DNA of 41,254 nt from contig JAFYZX010000034.1 in the NCBI GenBank assembly GCA_017548505.1, forward strand, positions 1 through 41,254. The letters are read 5' to 3'. A program made the translations under genes and the position numbers. The DNA comes from Bacteroidales bacterium. GTDB lineage: Bacteria > Bacteroidota > Bacteroidia > Bacteroidales > UBA932. Position 1 is the first letter of the stretch, and each line of letters starts with the position of its first letter. The notes under the pieces are model-generated. The model ran no database searches. It was given only the letters and a program-made list of their open reading frames with translations, and was not told the DNA's origin. Shown in pieces: positions 1 to 8,793 of this stretch.

Positions 1-1
1 A

Positions 2-1033
2 AGCATTCAGCTGGGAATCGGAGGTTACCAGCCTTTTCCGGCATCAACTGTAGCCAAGACGGGATTTGGAGACTGCAAGGCTCTGTCCAACTATTTGAAG
101 ACAATGCTGGCGGCAGTAGGGGTTGAGTCAGAGTATTTCATACTTAATACTAACCGGCCTGATCTGGAGAACGGCTATTCTTCCGTAGGGAGTATGAATC
201 ATGCAATGCTGGCCGTTCCGCTAAAGGACGGAGGGGTTATGCAGGGAGATACACTGTGGGTGGAATGCACGAATCCGACCATCCCTCTAGGATACAGGCA
301 CGAGGACGTGGCTGGCCGCCAGGTGCTGCTGGTAAAGAAGGGCGGCGGCGAATTTGTCCGCTGCTCCGGTTATCCGGACAGCCTCTCGAGGGTGGAGAAC
401 AAGGTTACGATTTATCTCGCTTCTACAGGAGACGCTACCGTAAATGTCTGCCAGACAGCCTATCTTGATTTTATTGAATCACGGATGAGCTTGTATGAAA
501 TGGACGAAAAAGACAAGTCCGAGAAGATGGCCAAGGAGATTATCGTTACCAGCAACAATCCTAAGATTAATTCCATAACGGACAATTTCAACGATTACCC
601 AAAATGGGGGAAGGCATACCTTCCGTGGATCCGGACGGAGTATTCATTCGAAAGCCGGAACTATGCAGAATCCAACACAGACCGCCTGTTCATACCTCTG
701 ACTCCACTCCGAAGCGGTGTTAACTGGCAGAGAGGAGAGCGCAAGAACGATCTTTTCCTCAGCACGGGGGTTACATACCTGGATACCATTGAGATAAACG
801 TTCCGGTAACTTACGAGTGCGAAGGCTTGCCAAAACCTGTTAACGCGGATTGCAGTTTTGCAAGTTTTTCTTCCTCCATAAAGGCTGATGGAGGTAAGGT
901 AACGGTAGTTCTCAAAACGGTATTCAAGGCTGGAAACTATCCCAAGGAAGACTATGCGGCCTTCAAGACAGCCGCGCGCAAGTTCAGCAACCTGTGCACT
1001 TCCAAGATTGTGTTCAGAAGAAAACAGAATTAG
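2..1033 (+). CDS. Transglutaminase-fold (DUF3857-type) protein, 5' truncated
   Basis: The reading frame is open from base 2, so the gene begins upstream of the window; the first ATG at 95 is internal. The first codons read through a GFGDCKALSNYLKTML segment, the catalytic-cysteine motif of bacterial transglutaminase-like domains found after a DUF3857 domain. A following NHAML (candidate catalytic His) and LWVECTNPT (candidate acidic residue) fit the rest of the triad. The remaining roughly 230 residues are a beta-rich C-terminal part with no motif I recognise. Such proteins are usually exported, cell-envelope proteins of unknown substrate in Bacteroidota. The stop overlaps the end of convergent ispG by four bases, and no terminator is visible between them. 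Family assignment is from motif memory; the N-terminal half cannot be checked. Confidence 0.8.
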   Translation, partial: SIQLGIGGYQPFPASTVAKTGFGDCKALSNYLKTMLAAVGVESEYFILNTNRPDLENGYSSVGSMNHAMLAVPLKDGGVMQGDTLWVECTNPTIPLGYRHEDVAGRQVLLVKKGGGEFVRCSGYPDSLSRVENKVTIYLASTGDATVNVCQTAYLDFIESRMSLYEMDEKDKSEKMAKEIIVTSNNPKINSITDNFNDYPKWGKAYLPWIRTEYSFESRNYAESNTDRLFIPLTPLRSGVNWQRGERKNDLFLSTGVTYLDTIEINVPVTYECEGLPKPVNADCSFASFSSSIKADGGKVTVVLKTVFKAGNYPKEDYAAFKTAARKFSNLCTSKIVFRRKQN

Positions 1034-2361
1034 ACCTTTAGGTCTTTTTCAATGATTTCCAACAGCTTGTCTATGGCTTCAGTATCAGGAACTGACTTTA
1101 GGACAGGCTGTTTTCCTTTGTAGATGGTAACCATTCCTCCGCCCTGGCCGACATACCCGTAGTCTGCGTCCGCCATTTCTCCCGGGCCGTTTACAATGCA
1201 GCCCATAACGGCGATTCTGACTCCCTTCAGATGGGAAGTCTTCTCCTTGACCTTGTTGAAGGTTTCCTCCAGATTATACTGGGTCCTTCCGCATCCCGGG
1301 CAGGCAATGTATTCAGGATGGTAGAAGACTCTTCTGGCGCCCTGCTGTATGTTTTCCTTGAGGGCTTCCATCTCATTATTGGAATATGGAGCATCGGCGA
1401 TGGTGAAATCATCGATTTCCTTTTCTAGAAGCATAACGCCGAATAGAGATGCCGCCCTTATAATGAAGCGGTTCCATTCTTCTTTATCGCACTCGAAAGC
1501 TTTGAAAGGGAGTTCCGGAGTGCGGCTGTTCTGCTGCTGGACAAGCGCTTTCAGTTTTGATTCCAGGCCGCTCTCGAAGAATTCCGCGATCTGCATTCCG
1601 GCAGGAATCTCGTTGACAGGATTTTCAGTCAGTGATACCCTGATAGTGTCTCCGATGCCCTTGTCCAGAAGGGCTCCGATGCCTATGGCGGACTTGATTC
1701 TGCCCTGGTCTGCATTGCCGGCCTCGGTGACCCCGAGATGGACTGGGAAGATGGTTCCGCTCTCTTCCATAGCCTTGTAGAGCAGAAGGTAAGCCTGGCT
1801 CATCACGATGGTGTTGCTGGCCTTCAGGGATACGACAACATTGTCGAAATTCTCGTCTATGCACATCGCAAGCCACTGCATTGCAGCCTGTTTCATGCCT
1901 TCAGGGGTATTCCCGTACCTGTTGACGATGTCTTCTCCAAGAGAGCCGTGGTTAAGGCCGATCCTGACGGCTGTTTTATATTTCCGGCAGACTTCTATGA
2001 AGCGGGAGAACTGGCTCTGTGCATCCTTATGGACCTGAGAGAAGTTTCCCGGGTTAATCCTGACCTTGTCTGCAACCTGTGCGGCAGCGATGGCAACCTC
2101 GGAATTGAAATGGACATCGGCGACAAGAGGGGTGATTACTCCCTGGTTCCTGAGTATGTCCTTGATTTTGGCGAGGGCTTCCACTTCCTTGAAACCCTGG
2201 GTGGTGAGCCTTATCAGCTTTGCTCCCGCCTGGGCCATTTCAAGGCACTGGGCAACGCTTTTTTCAACATCCTGAGTGTGGGTGTTGCACATAGTCTGGA
2301 CGGCGATAGGGGCGCCGCCACCGATAATCAGGCCAGCGGCCTTGGCTTGTATCCTTCTCAT
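1030..2361 (-). CDS. ispG: 4-hydroxy-3-methylbut-2-enyl diphosphate synthase IspG (GcpE)
   Basis: Penultimate enzyme of the MEP isoprenoid pathway, converting MEcPP to HMBPP with a [4Fe-4S] cluster. The N-terminal TIM barrel is intact (VQTMCNTHT, ADVHFN, KVRINPGN, GLNHGSL). The C-terminal cluster domain shows CPGCGR and GCIVNGPGE, giving the three Cys and the Glu ligand. At 443 residues it is longer than the 372-residue E. coli type, but from memory shorter than the 600-odd-residue plant-like form usual in Bacteroidota: only about 100 residues lie between NPVNEIP and CPGCGR, so the inserted middle domain seems much reduced. The C-terminal wording (MADADYGYVGQGGG) is nevertheless of the Bacteroidota type. 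Last gene of the seven-gene minus-strand run; its start overlaps the upstream gene's stop by four bases. Confidence 0.95.
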   Translation of the reverse strand: MRRIQAKAAGLIIGGGAPIAVQTMCNTHTQDVEKSVAQCLEMAQAGAKLIRLTTQGFKEVEALAKIKDILRNQGVITPLVADVHFNSEVAIAAAQVADKVRINPGNFSQVHKDAQSQFSRFIEVCRKYKTAVRIGLNHGSLGEDIVNRYGNTPEGMKQAAMQWLAMCIDENFDNVVVSLKASNTIVMSQAYLLLYKAMEESGTIFPVHLGVTEAGNADQGRIKSAIGIGALLDKGIGDTIRVSLTENPVNEIPAGMQIAEFFESGLESKLKALVQQQNSRTPELPFKAFECDKEEWNRFIIRAASLFGVMLLEKEIDDFTIADAPYSNNEMEALKENIQQGARRVFYHPEYIACPGCGRTQYNLEETFNKVKEKTSHLKGVRIAVMGCIVNGPGEMADADYGYVGQGGGMVTIYKGKQPVLKSVPDTEAIDKLLEIIEKDLKV

Positions 2362-3143
2362 CTCTTGGGCGCGTTTGCAGGGTTTTTGTAAGAGCTTCCC
2401 CCGAATCTGTAGAACAGGCCTACTGAGATGATAATCTGGCTGGTATGTGTGGAAACCCAGTATTCGTCCCCATAGAACGAGGTCTTGCTGTAGAGGTTGC
2501 TCAGGTTGTATTTGTAGTTGGCTTCTGCGTGGATCTCAAATGGCCTGAAGACGTATGCCAGGCCGCCACCCGCTATGAAGCCGTAACCCCATTTCTTCCA
2601 GGTGGAGCTGACGGTTTCCGGAAGAAGACCGGAGAAGCTGGCGCTCTGCCTCTTAGCCACAAAGACACCGGCGTTTGCCAGAATTCTCATATTCCAGAAA
2701 TCTATCCTGAACTGGGAAACAAACGGAAAAGTAAGGTTGCGGAAAGTCTCGTTCCCTTGCTGGACCACCTTGCCGCTCTCGTCCAGAATCTGGGTTTTGT
2801 AGCCTTCCTCGTTCATCTGGAGACCAGTTTCTATGCCAAACAGGGAAATCGAGTTCCACAGGGAGTGGTAGTAGGTGTAGTAAACTCCGAAGTTCATCGG
2901 GCTAGTAATCGGTTTCTTGTCATAGTCCACACTAACTGTCAGGGAGTTGATGCCCATTCCCCACTTGACTCCGAACAGATGTTCCCTCAGGCGGGTTGAA
3001 TCCTTGACCTGGCCCGTGACTTTGGCATCGCGGAAGGAGTATTCGTCAAACTCCTTCATAATGTCCACGGTGTCCACTATCTGCGAGTAGCCCTGAAAGC
3101 AGACAAATGTCAGCAATATGGCAACAAATACTCTTTTCATCAT
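2358..3143 (-). CDS. Outer-membrane beta-barrel protein, PorT-like
   Basis: A 261-residue protein with a Sec signal peptide at residues 1-20 (hydrophobic core, probable cleavage after GYS). The mature part alternates aromatic and glycine-rich strands (GVYYTYYHSLW, WGYGFIAGGGLAYVF, EANYKYNLS) and ends in IIISVGLFYRFGG, the pattern of an eight-to-ten-stranded porin-family barrel. No specific family is recognised and no function can be read from the motifs. It sits between the Ig-like lipoprotein gene and ispG with four-base ATGA overlaps on both sides, so translation is probably coupled; pairing with an envelope lipoprotein suggests the two may act together at the outer membrane, but this is inference. 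Confidence 0.75.
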   Translation of the reverse strand: MMKRVFVAILLTFVCFQGYSQIVDTVDIMKEFDEYSFRDAKVTGQVKDSTRLREHLFGVKWGMGINSLTVSVDYDKKPITSPMNFGVYYTYYHSLWNSISLFGIETGLQMNEEGYKTQILDESGKVVQQGNETFRNLTFPFVSQFRIDFWNMRILANAGVFVAKRQSASFSGLLPETVSSTWKKWGYGFIAGGGLAYVFRPFEIHAEANYKYNLSNLYSKTSFYGDEYWVSTHTSQIIISVGLFYRFGGSSYKNPANAPKR

Positions 3144-5080
3144 TCAAACAGTTTTGTCAGGTCGACGGACTGGGTAAGGTCTGTCTGTTCCTTTAGATTT
3201 ATAATCGTTTTTCCGTCAGGCAGTTTCAGCAGTCTTGCCTTCTCCGGAGGTATTTTCTTTATAATGTCTCCAACGTCCAGTTTTCCGTTGCGGTTGATGT
3301 CCTGGGTAATCCTGAATGAATAGACTCCGGCGTTAAGATAAGGGAAACGGAGTTCTCCGTCCTGAGAAACATCGTATTTGAGATAAACCCTGTCCCGCTT
3401 TTCGGTCACAAGTTCAACAATGTATCTGTTGCCCTTGGTTCCGCTGATTTCCAGAGTGATGGAGCTCAGCTTGTCGTCGGTAGGCAGGTTGAAAGTCTTG
3501 ACCAGGGAGTCGTTGGTGAATCCGTTCACGTCCCTGAACAGAGCCTGCGGAATTTTTATCTTGTAATCGTTGCCCACCTTGTAAGGGTCATCAGCCTTGA
3601 GTATATAGTGGAGAATATTGGCGGAATCCCTTTCCACATGGAAGCGGACATCGGAAACGATCTTCCTAGGTGTTGATGTAGTGAAGGTTATGGAGTCGAA
3701 GTCTGTCTTGACCAGAGGAGCCGGGAAGGTTATTTCTATGCCCATGTTCTCCACGGTCTTTCCGTCAACCTTCACGTCCATCTTTAGAAGGTCTTTCCTT
3801 TGCTCGGGGGTCTTGCCCTTGTCCGGCTTGTCTAAAGACTTCTCTCCTTTTTCGTTGTTCTTGTACGGGTCGTTGCGGTCGTTCCTTCCGGTTTTTCCAA
3901 GGTTGCTCAGATAGTCGTTTGTAAGGCCGGATTTTGAGGGATCCTGCTTTCCGGTATCCTTTATCTTGCTCTTGTCGAACGGCTTTACGAGTTTGATGGT
4001 TTCTCCGTAAGGCTTGAGAGTTCCGGTGGAATCAGTCTTCATGTAGTTGATTCTGAGAAGCAGGGTGTCCTGTGTGGCTTTAGGATCGTTGATCCAGAAA
4101 GTCAGAGAATCTCCCTTAGGGTCAAACTGGCGGATGATGCGGTCGTCGTAGATTCCCTTGATGCGGAAGGTGTCTATCTGGGGATTCTCTGCCCTGAATT
4201 TTATGTAACATTCTCTTTCCGAGATTCTTCCGGAACTTTCGATATACTGGTTGGAAAGCTTCTCCTTAAACAGATAGATGTCTGTCTGGCTCGGTCTTGA
4301 AAGGCAGGCAAGCGTGTCTTTCATGTTCATCATCGCAATCTGCGGCATTCCTTTCTTTGCGGCGATGGATGGGGTAATGGTGGAGTCGCAGAAACCGGCC
4401 AGTTCTCCGCCCCTGTCGTAGAGCTGGTTATTGTTCTTGTCTTCCCAGGCGTAGATCGTGTATGGCACGTCTTTAAGGCCTCTGAAGCAGAAATACCCCC
4501 AGTCGTCGCTTCTGGTTGCGGCATCCGCAAGATCTTTCACCACACAGGAGTCCGTAGGGTTCTTGTACAGGGCTACATATACTCCCTTGAGTGGAAGCAG
4601 GGTGGCGTAGTCCATCACCGTTCCGCTGAGAATCAGCGAGTCTATGCTCTCTCCGGTAGAAAAATCTATTACGTATCCGTTGAATGGATTACCCTCGTTC
4701 ACGTCTGAAATGGAGTTGCCGAAAGAAATGGAATAGGTCTGGTCTGCCCTTAGAGTATCGTCGAAAGAAACGACCACGCTCTTTTTCTTGATTTTTGCCA
4801 CAGGCCTTTTCTTGGAAGGAGGGGAGAGTACGATTTCCTGGTACTGGTTTTTCAACTGGACATATTCGTTGAAAGTAAGGTAGATTTTTCCTTTCTGGAC
4901 CGGGAATTTCAGCATCGGAGGCTCCGGGTTAATTCCCACTATTACAGGAGGAATCGTGTCCTTAGGTCCTCCCACGGGGCCCTGTTTGGTATTGGCGCAG
5001 CTCTGCGATGCGGCCACTACCAGCAAGGCGGCCAGTGGAGCCGCCAGCGCTCCAGTCAAAAATCTATGCAATCTAGTCAT
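3140..5080 (-). CDS. Ig-like (SbsA-type) domain lipoprotein
   Basis: A 646-residue envelope protein. The N-terminus is a lipoprotein signal with lipobox-like AASQSC, so Cys28 is the likely lipidation site. Residues about 40-140 (DTIPPVIVGINPEP, IYLTFNEYVQL, YSISFGNSISD, VIDFSTGE) match the bacterial Ig-like domain found in a conserved Bacteroidota lipoprotein family. Residues about 150-230 resemble a carboxypeptidase-regulatory beta-sandwich fold (SGTVMDYATLLPLKGVYVALY). A charged low-complexity linker (NDRNDPYKNNEKGEKSLDKP) lies near residue 400. The C-terminus has an EF-hand-like calcium loop, DINRNGKLDVGDI. Substrate and partner are unknown. It overlaps rel upstream and the barrel gene downstream by four bases each, implying one transcript and coupled translation. 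Confidence 0.75.
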   Translation of the reverse strand: MTRLHRFLTGALAAPLAALLVVAASQSCANTKQGPVGGPKDTIPPVIVGINPEPPMLKFPVQKGKIYLTFNEYVQLKNQYQEIVLSPPSKKRPVAKIKKKSVVVSFDDTLRADQTYSISFGNSISDVNEGNPFNGYVIDFSTGESIDSLILSGTVMDYATLLPLKGVYVALYKNPTDSCVVKDLADAATRSDDWGYFCFRGLKDVPYTIYAWEDKNNNQLYDRGGELAGFCDSTITPSIAAKKGMPQIAMMNMKDTLACLSRPSQTDIYLFKEKLSNQYIESSGRISERECYIKFRAENPQIDTFRIKGIYDDRIIRQFDPKGDSLTFWINDPKATQDTLLLRINYMKTDSTGTLKPYGETIKLVKPFDKSKIKDTGKQDPSKSGLTNDYLSNLGKTGRNDRNDPYKNNEKGEKSLDKPDKGKTPEQRKDLLKMDVKVDGKTVENMGIEITFPAPLVKTDFDSITFTTSTPRKIVSDVRFHVERDSANILHYILKADDPYKVGNDYKIKIPQALFRDVNGFTNDSLVKTFNLPTDDKLSSITLEISGTKGNRYIVELVTEKRDRVYLKYDVSQDGELRFPYLNAGVYSFRITQDINRNGKLDVGDIIKKIPPEKARLLKLPDGKTIINLKEQTDLTQSVDLTKLFE

Positions 5081-7356
5081 ACTCGGTTCTCCTCTTTAAT
5101 GTCCACTCTGGTGGCCGTATCAATTCCCTTGATCTCCTCTATGTGGTTTATAATGGTTTCAAGATCCTTGGTGTTGTGCACATAAAGGTCTATGTATCCG
5201 TGGAATACGCCGTCGTGAGTTTCAAAGAACAACTTGCGTATGTTCACGGAAAGCTGTAGGGTTATGTATTTTGTAATGTCGTTTACGATACCCAGGCGGT
5301 CTATTCCCTTGAGTTCTATCCTGGCAAGGAAAGACAGGATGGTGTGCTTGGTCCACTTGGCGTTGATGATTTTACCGCCTTCGCGGGCTGCCCGGGCAAT
5401 GGCCTCCGGGCAGACCTTCTTGTGGATAACAACCTGCCCGTCCTCGTCTATGAAGCCGATGATAGGGTCTCCCGGGATAGGGTTGCAGCAGTCTGCTACC
5501 TTGTAGGACAGGGTTTTGTCAACAGGATTCTCTTTCAGCAGATAGTCCTTGTGCTTGTCTATCTTCATGTCTGAAGGAGAATCTTTCGGATCCGGCTCCT
5601 TGTCTTTGGAAGAAGACCAGAACTGCAGATTCCAGAACTGAACGAGCTTGTTCTCCTTGTTCTTTTTCAGGATGGCCTCCAGGTTGGAAAGGTCAATGAG
5701 GCCGCTTCCTATCTTGCTGTAGAGCTCGTCCTTGTTGCTTACCTTGAATTCGTCGATGAGCTTCTTGAGCACCCTTATGTGGAGCTTGACTCCATATTTG
5801 TCAAGTTCTTTCTCCAGTTTCTCCTGGCCGTTCTTGATGGTGCTCTTTATGTCTCCCTTGATACTGTCAAGGATTATGTTGCGGGCCTTGGTTGTCTTTA
5901 CAAACTTAAGCCACTGGCGTTCAGGTTTCTGGGAGTCTGCCGTGATAATTTCCACCTGGTCTCCGTTCCTGAGTTCGTATGAAATCGGGACAAGTTTCAG
6001 GTTCACCTTTGCGGCAATGGCCCTGTTTCCGATTTCGGAGTGGATGGCGTATGCAAAGTCCAGGACGGTGGCTCCCTTTTCCAGCCTCTTTGCCTCTCCC
6101 TTAGGAGTGAAGACATATATCTCCTTGGTCATCAGGCCGCTGTGGAAATTGTCCAGGAACTCCAGGGCATTCACGTCCGGATTCTCCAGAACCTCCCTTA
6201 CCATATTCAGCCATGAGTCCATATCGTTCTCAGGATTCTGGATCTTCTCTCCCTTGTAGTTCCAGTGGGCGGCCACACCTTTCTCAGCGATGGCATTCAT
6301 CCTCACCGTCCTTATCTGGACTTCCACCCATCCGCCCTGAGGGCTCATAAGCGTACAGTGGAGTGCCTCATAACCATTTGACTTAGGCGTGCTTACCCAG
6401 TCTCTGATACGGTCTGTGTTGGAAAGGTAATCCTCTGAAATCAGGGAGTATATATCCCAGCACTGCTTCCTTTCCGAACTTCCTTTCTTAGGGGTGAAGA
6501 CAATCCTTACGGCAAACAGGTCGTAGATCTCCTCGAAAGGAATCCCCTTGGTCTGCATCTTGTTCCAGATGGAGTAAGGGGTCTTGATTCTCTTGGTTAT
6601 GGTGAACTTGTAGTGAGCCTGTTCCAGCAGCTTGGAGATCGGTTCGATGAAGTTGTCTATGGAACCTCCCTTTTCCTTTGAATAATCTTCGATGCGGCGG
6701 GAAATTTCGTTATACTGCTCTGGCTGACGGAATTTCAGCCAGATGTTCTCCATCTCGCTCTTGATGCTGTAGAGTCCGAGCCTGTGAGCCAGTGGAATGA
6801 AGATGTACATGGTCTCGCTGAGGATCTTGTCCTGCTTCCTTTCCGGCATAGACTCTATGGTACGCAGGTTGTGGAGCCTGTCAGCGAGCTTTATAAGGAT
6901 TACCCTTACATCATCGTTGAGTGTAAGTAGGATTCTCTTGAAGTTTTCCGCCTGGATGGACTTCTCGTTGAGCTGACCGTCCATCTTGCTGTCCATTGCG
7001 GACTTGATTTTGGTGAGGCCGTCTACCAGTGAGGCAATCTTTGCCCCGAAGAGTCTTTCAATGTCTTCCACGGTGTATTCCGTGTCCTCCACAACATCGT
7101 GAAGCAGAGCGGTTACTATGGACTTGTAGCCCAGGCCGATCTCCTGAACCACGATTTTGGCCACAGCGATAGGGTGGAGGATGTAAGGCTCTCCGGAGCG
7201 CCTTCTGACACCCTTGTGCGCCTCGTTTGCAAACTCGAAAGCCTTGATCACGCCCTCGTACTCCTCCTGGGAGGCGCACCTGCGCAGGGCGGCAAGTCTC
7301 AGCTGCTCGAATTCCCGCTGGATCAGTTCGTTGTCTTCTTTGGTAAACTCGCTCAT
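5077..7356 (-). CDS. rel: Bifunctional (p)ppGpp synthetase/hydrolase Rel/SpoT
   Basis: Makes and degrades the stringent-response alarmone. All domains of a long RSH protein are present in 759 residues: an HD hydrolase domain with intact LLHDVVEDT near residues 84-92, a synthetase domain (RIKTPYSIWNKMQ, IYDLFAVRIVF, GYEALHCTL, WVEVQIRT), a TGS domain starting about residue 412 (IYVFTPKGEAKRLEKGATVLDFAYAIHS), a Cys-containing segment VADCCNPIPGD, and a C-terminal ACT domain. The intact HD and ED residues argue for a bifunctional enzyme. It lies nine bases after hydG and overlaps the Ig-like lipoprotein by four bases. Nothing looks damaged. Confidence 0.95.
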   Translation of the reverse strand: MSEFTKEDNELIQREFEQLRLAALRRCASQEEYEGVIKAFEFANEAHKGVRRRSGEPYILHPIAVAKIVVQEIGLGYKSIVTALLHDVVEDTEYTVEDIERLFGAKIASLVDGLTKIKSAMDSKMDGQLNEKSIQAENFKRILLTLNDDVRVILIKLADRLHNLRTIESMPERKQDKILSETMYIFIPLAHRLGLYSIKSEMENIWLKFRQPEQYNEISRRIEDYSKEKGGSIDNFIEPISKLLEQAHYKFTITKRIKTPYSIWNKMQTKGIPFEEIYDLFAVRIVFTPKKGSSERKQCWDIYSLISEDYLSNTDRIRDWVSTPKSNGYEALHCTLMSPQGGWVEVQIRTVRMNAIAEKGVAAHWNYKGEKIQNPENDMDSWLNMVREVLENPDVNALEFLDNFHSGLMTKEIYVFTPKGEAKRLEKGATVLDFAYAIHSEIGNRAIAAKVNLKLVPISYELRNGDQVEIITADSQKPERQWLKFVKTTKARNIILDSIKGDIKSTIKNGQEKLEKELDKYGVKLHIRVLKKLIDEFKVSNKDELYSKIGSGLIDLSNLEAILKKNKENKLVQFWNLQFWSSSKDKEPDPKDSPSDMKIDKHKDYLLKENPVDKTLSYKVADCCNPIPGDPIIGFIDEDGQVVIHKKVCPEAIARAAREGGKIINAKWTKHTILSFLARIELKGIDRLGIVNDITKYITLQLSVNIRKLFFETHDGVFHGYIDLYVHNTKDLETIINHIEEIKGIDTATRVDIKEENRV

Positions 7357-7365
7357 ATCTTCACG

Positions 7366-8787
7366 TTAAACTCTGAGGTCTCTTTGTCCTGTTTGAATCT
7401 TTCTGAGGTTATCCTTAATCCTTTCTTTCCAGGCATCGTCCGGCATCTTCTGCAGTTCCTTTTCTATCAGCGCATCGCCTAGTTCCTTTGTGGCCGCCGA
7501 AGCATAATCCTGAAGATATTCAGCAAGCGTCAGAAGGGCGTTAGGGGTGCAGAACTTGTTAATCAGACCCTTCTCCGCAAATTCCATAAAGCGGTCTCCG
7601 GTCCTTCCGGCCCTGTAGCAGGAAGTGCAGAAACTCGGTATGAAACCTTCTCCCAGTAGCCAGCCGGTTACCTGGTCCAGCCCTCTGGTGTCTCCCACCT
7701 GGAACTGCTCCCTTTCCAGAGCCTGCTTCTCGGAATGTGAACTGTAGCCACCGATCTCCAGATGCGTTCCGGCATCTATCTGGCTCACACCCAGATGCAT
7801 AACCTCGTTTCTTATTTCAGGGGATTCTCTTGCGGTCATAATCATTCCGGTATATGGAACAGCAAGGCGGAGCACTGCAACAAGGTGCTTGAAATCCTCG
7901 TCTGAGCATTTGTAAGGTAGAGGAAGGTTCATGCCCTCAGCCGGCTGGATTCTCGGGAAGCTGATCGTATGAGGGCCAACCCCGAACTTTTCCTTCAGGT
8001 GAAGGGCGTGGCTAACCAGTCCCAGAACCTCGAACCTCCAGTCATACAGGCCGATGAGGGCTCCGATGCCGAGGTCGTCTATGCCTGCTTCAAAAGCCCT
8101 GTCCAGGCTGTCCAGCCTCCACATAAAGTCTCCCTTGACGGTGTTTGCCGGGTGGTATTGGGAATATGTTTCCCTATGGTAAGTCTCCTGGAAAATCTGG
8201 TATGTTCCAATGCCTTCCGCCTTGACTATCTTGTATCCCGCCACGTCCAGAGGAGCGGCGTTGATGTTCACCCTGCGGATGGAACCGTTGCCGCTGTGGA
8301 CTCCGTAAACCGTTTTGACACAGTTTGCTATGAAATCCGGACCGTAAACCGGGGACTCTCCGAACACCAGGATCAGACGCTTCTGTCCTTCATCCTGAAG
8401 GGCTTTAACCTCAGCGACGATTTCATCCTGAGTCAAGGTCTTGCGAATGGTTCCGCCGGAAGACCTCCTGAAGCCGCAGTAGAGGCAGTCGTTGATGCAT
8501 AGATTGCCTATGTAAAGAGGGGCGAAAAGTACTATTCGGTTACCGTAAATGGCTTTTTTCAAAGTCTTTGCGGCTTCGAACAATTCTTGTTTACCCTCCT
8601 CGCTCCTTATCGCCAGCAAGGCTGCGGTTTCTTCCAGGGTCAGCGGATTCTTCTCCATAGACTTGGCAAAGATCTCCTTCAGGCGGACCTTGTCTTCCCC
8701 CTGGCGGGATAAAAGTCCGGCTATCTTTTCAGAATTAACGAAGTCAAATGCTCCGTCGCTCAGTTTCCTGTCCATTTTATATGCCAT
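7366..8787 (-). CDS. hydG: [FeFe]-hydrogenase maturase HydG (radical SAM tyrosine lyase)
   Basis: HydG cleaves tyrosine to supply the CO and CN ligands of the [FeFe]-hydrogenase H-cluster. At 473 residues it has the radical-SAM CX3CX2C motif (CINDCLYC, Cys97, 101 and 104) and, decisively, the C-terminal auxiliary-cluster motif CX2CX22C (CTSC followed by 22 residues and Cys in KFCTPNA), which separates HydG from the shorter tyrosine lyase ThiH. The conserved YRAGRTGDRFMEFA segment is also present. HydE, HydF and the hydrogenase are not in the window, so they must lie elsewhere if the pathway is complete. The gene starts six bases after the flavodiiron gene and ends nine bases before rel, in the same minus-strand run. 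Confidence 0.95.
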   Translation of the reverse strand: MAYKMDRKLSDGAFDFVNSEKIAGLLSRQGEDKVRLKEIFAKSMEKNPLTLEETAALLAIRSEEGKQELFEAAKTLKKAIYGNRIVLFAPLYIGNLCINDCLYCGFRRSSGGTIRKTLTQDEIVAEVKALQDEGQKRLILVFGESPVYGPDFIANCVKTVYGVHSGNGSIRRVNINAAPLDVAGYKIVKAEGIGTYQIFQETYHRETYSQYHPANTVKGDFMWRLDSLDRAFEAGIDDLGIGALIGLYDWRFEVLGLVSHALHLKEKFGVGPHTISFPRIQPAEGMNLPLPYKCSDEDFKHLVAVLRLAVPYTGMIMTARESPEIRNEVMHLGVSQIDAGTHLEIGGYSSHSEKQALEREQFQVGDTRGLDQVTGWLLGEGFIPSFCTSCYRAGRTGDRFMEFAEKGLINKFCTPNALLTLAEYLQDYASAATKELGDALIEKELQKMPDDAWKERIKDNLRKIQTGQRDLRV

Positions 8788-8793
8788 AGCCGC

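Noticed and set aside
7366-8787. Identification of the radical SAM protein as thiazole synthase ThiH.
   Set aside because: The exact C-terminal CX2CX22C motif and the 473-residue length are HydG features; no thiamine synthesis genes are adjacent.
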